In this document: positions 32,277 through 32,303 of the stretch, in pieces
How the letters are laid out: every line of letters begins with the position of its first letter
Numbering within the stretch: the stretch's first letter is position 1
Virus record (IMG/VR): IMGVR_UViG_3300042294_001077
Span: 1 to 32,303 of that record
Strand: one strand, 5' to 3'
Length of the DNA: 32,303 nt
From: a virus
Translations under genes and position numbers: made by a program
Notes under the pieces: model-generated
The model's database searches: none
What the model saw: only the letters and a program-made list of their open reading frames with translations
Told to the model about the DNA's origin: nothing

Positions 32277-32303
32277 ATGAGCATAGAATACAGAGGAGAA
32301 AAG
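32277..32303 (+). CDS. Start of a further gene (cut by the window edge)
   Basis: An ATG at 32277 opens a frame MSIEYRGEK that runs to the edge without a stop. It begins four bases after the nuclease stop, in the same orientation, as expected for the next operon gene. Nothing more can be said of its product. Confidence 0.4.

Overview
The window is a stretch of tailed double-stranded DNA phage genome (free phage or prophage contig). Almost every base is coding, genes overlap as ATGA or TAATG, and the portal, scaffold, capsid, terminase, holin and endolysin genes are recognisable. No tape measure, sheath or tail-tube gene is visible and the portal is large (756 aa), which suggests a short-tailed podovirus, although the window is not a whole genome. 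The host is probably Gram-negative, because a lipobox lipoprotein and Sec-type signal peptides are present. Verrucomicrobiota-like bacteria are my guess, based only on the style of the fibre repeats and of the signal peptides ending in GQT. Many genes start without a Shine-Dalgarno sequence, while a few have a strong one.

Layout. At 1-3671 lie small genes (one apparently split between two frames, one lipoprotein, one reverse-strand HNH nuclease), a glycosyltransferase-like protein and a DnaB-type helicase. At 3649-5011 two reverse-strand genes encode a Cys-rich zinc protein and a probable small terminase with two tandem helix-turn-helix units. At 5040-6881 is the large terminase. At 6898-14634 a fibre/adhesin cassette sits between terminase and portal. 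It contains two fibre-like proteins with Sec signal peptides, one fibre with YadA-like head repeats, and a pair of paralogous accessory genes. At 14662-20629 are the portal, a small protein, the scaffold, a small protein, the major capsid protein behind a long structured leader, and an acidic protein. At 20649-24131 are a LamG-type surface protein and a lysis cassette (two membrane proteins, one of them fused to a peptidoglycan-binding-like motif, an LLH-type holin, a small basic protein and a CHAP endolysin).

At 24128-26405 is an overlapping accessory operon: a zinc ribbon, two small proteins, a DUF4406+DUF6378 fusion, a metallophosphoesterase and a helix-turn-helix protein. At 26402-29515 three probable virion genes run leftward as a separate reverse-strand operon. 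The divergent gap at 29516-29723 holds two hairpins, a clear rightward intrinsic terminator and a promoter, and looks as if it encodes a small RNA. At 29724-32303 is a DNA-metabolism module: an OB-like protein, an HNH homing nuclease, a SWIM zinc finger, a DUF6496 protein, a RecB/Cas4-like nuclease and the start of a further gene.

In the inferred scheme, the helicase, RecB-like nuclease and OB-like protein serve replication and recombination, the terminase pair and the portal/scaffold/capsid genes build and fill heads, and the fibre cassette sets host range and shows clear compositional mosaicism. The lysis cassette releases the phage. No tRNA, CRISPR array, integrase or reverse transcriptase was found, and no gap over 300 bases lacks a gene.
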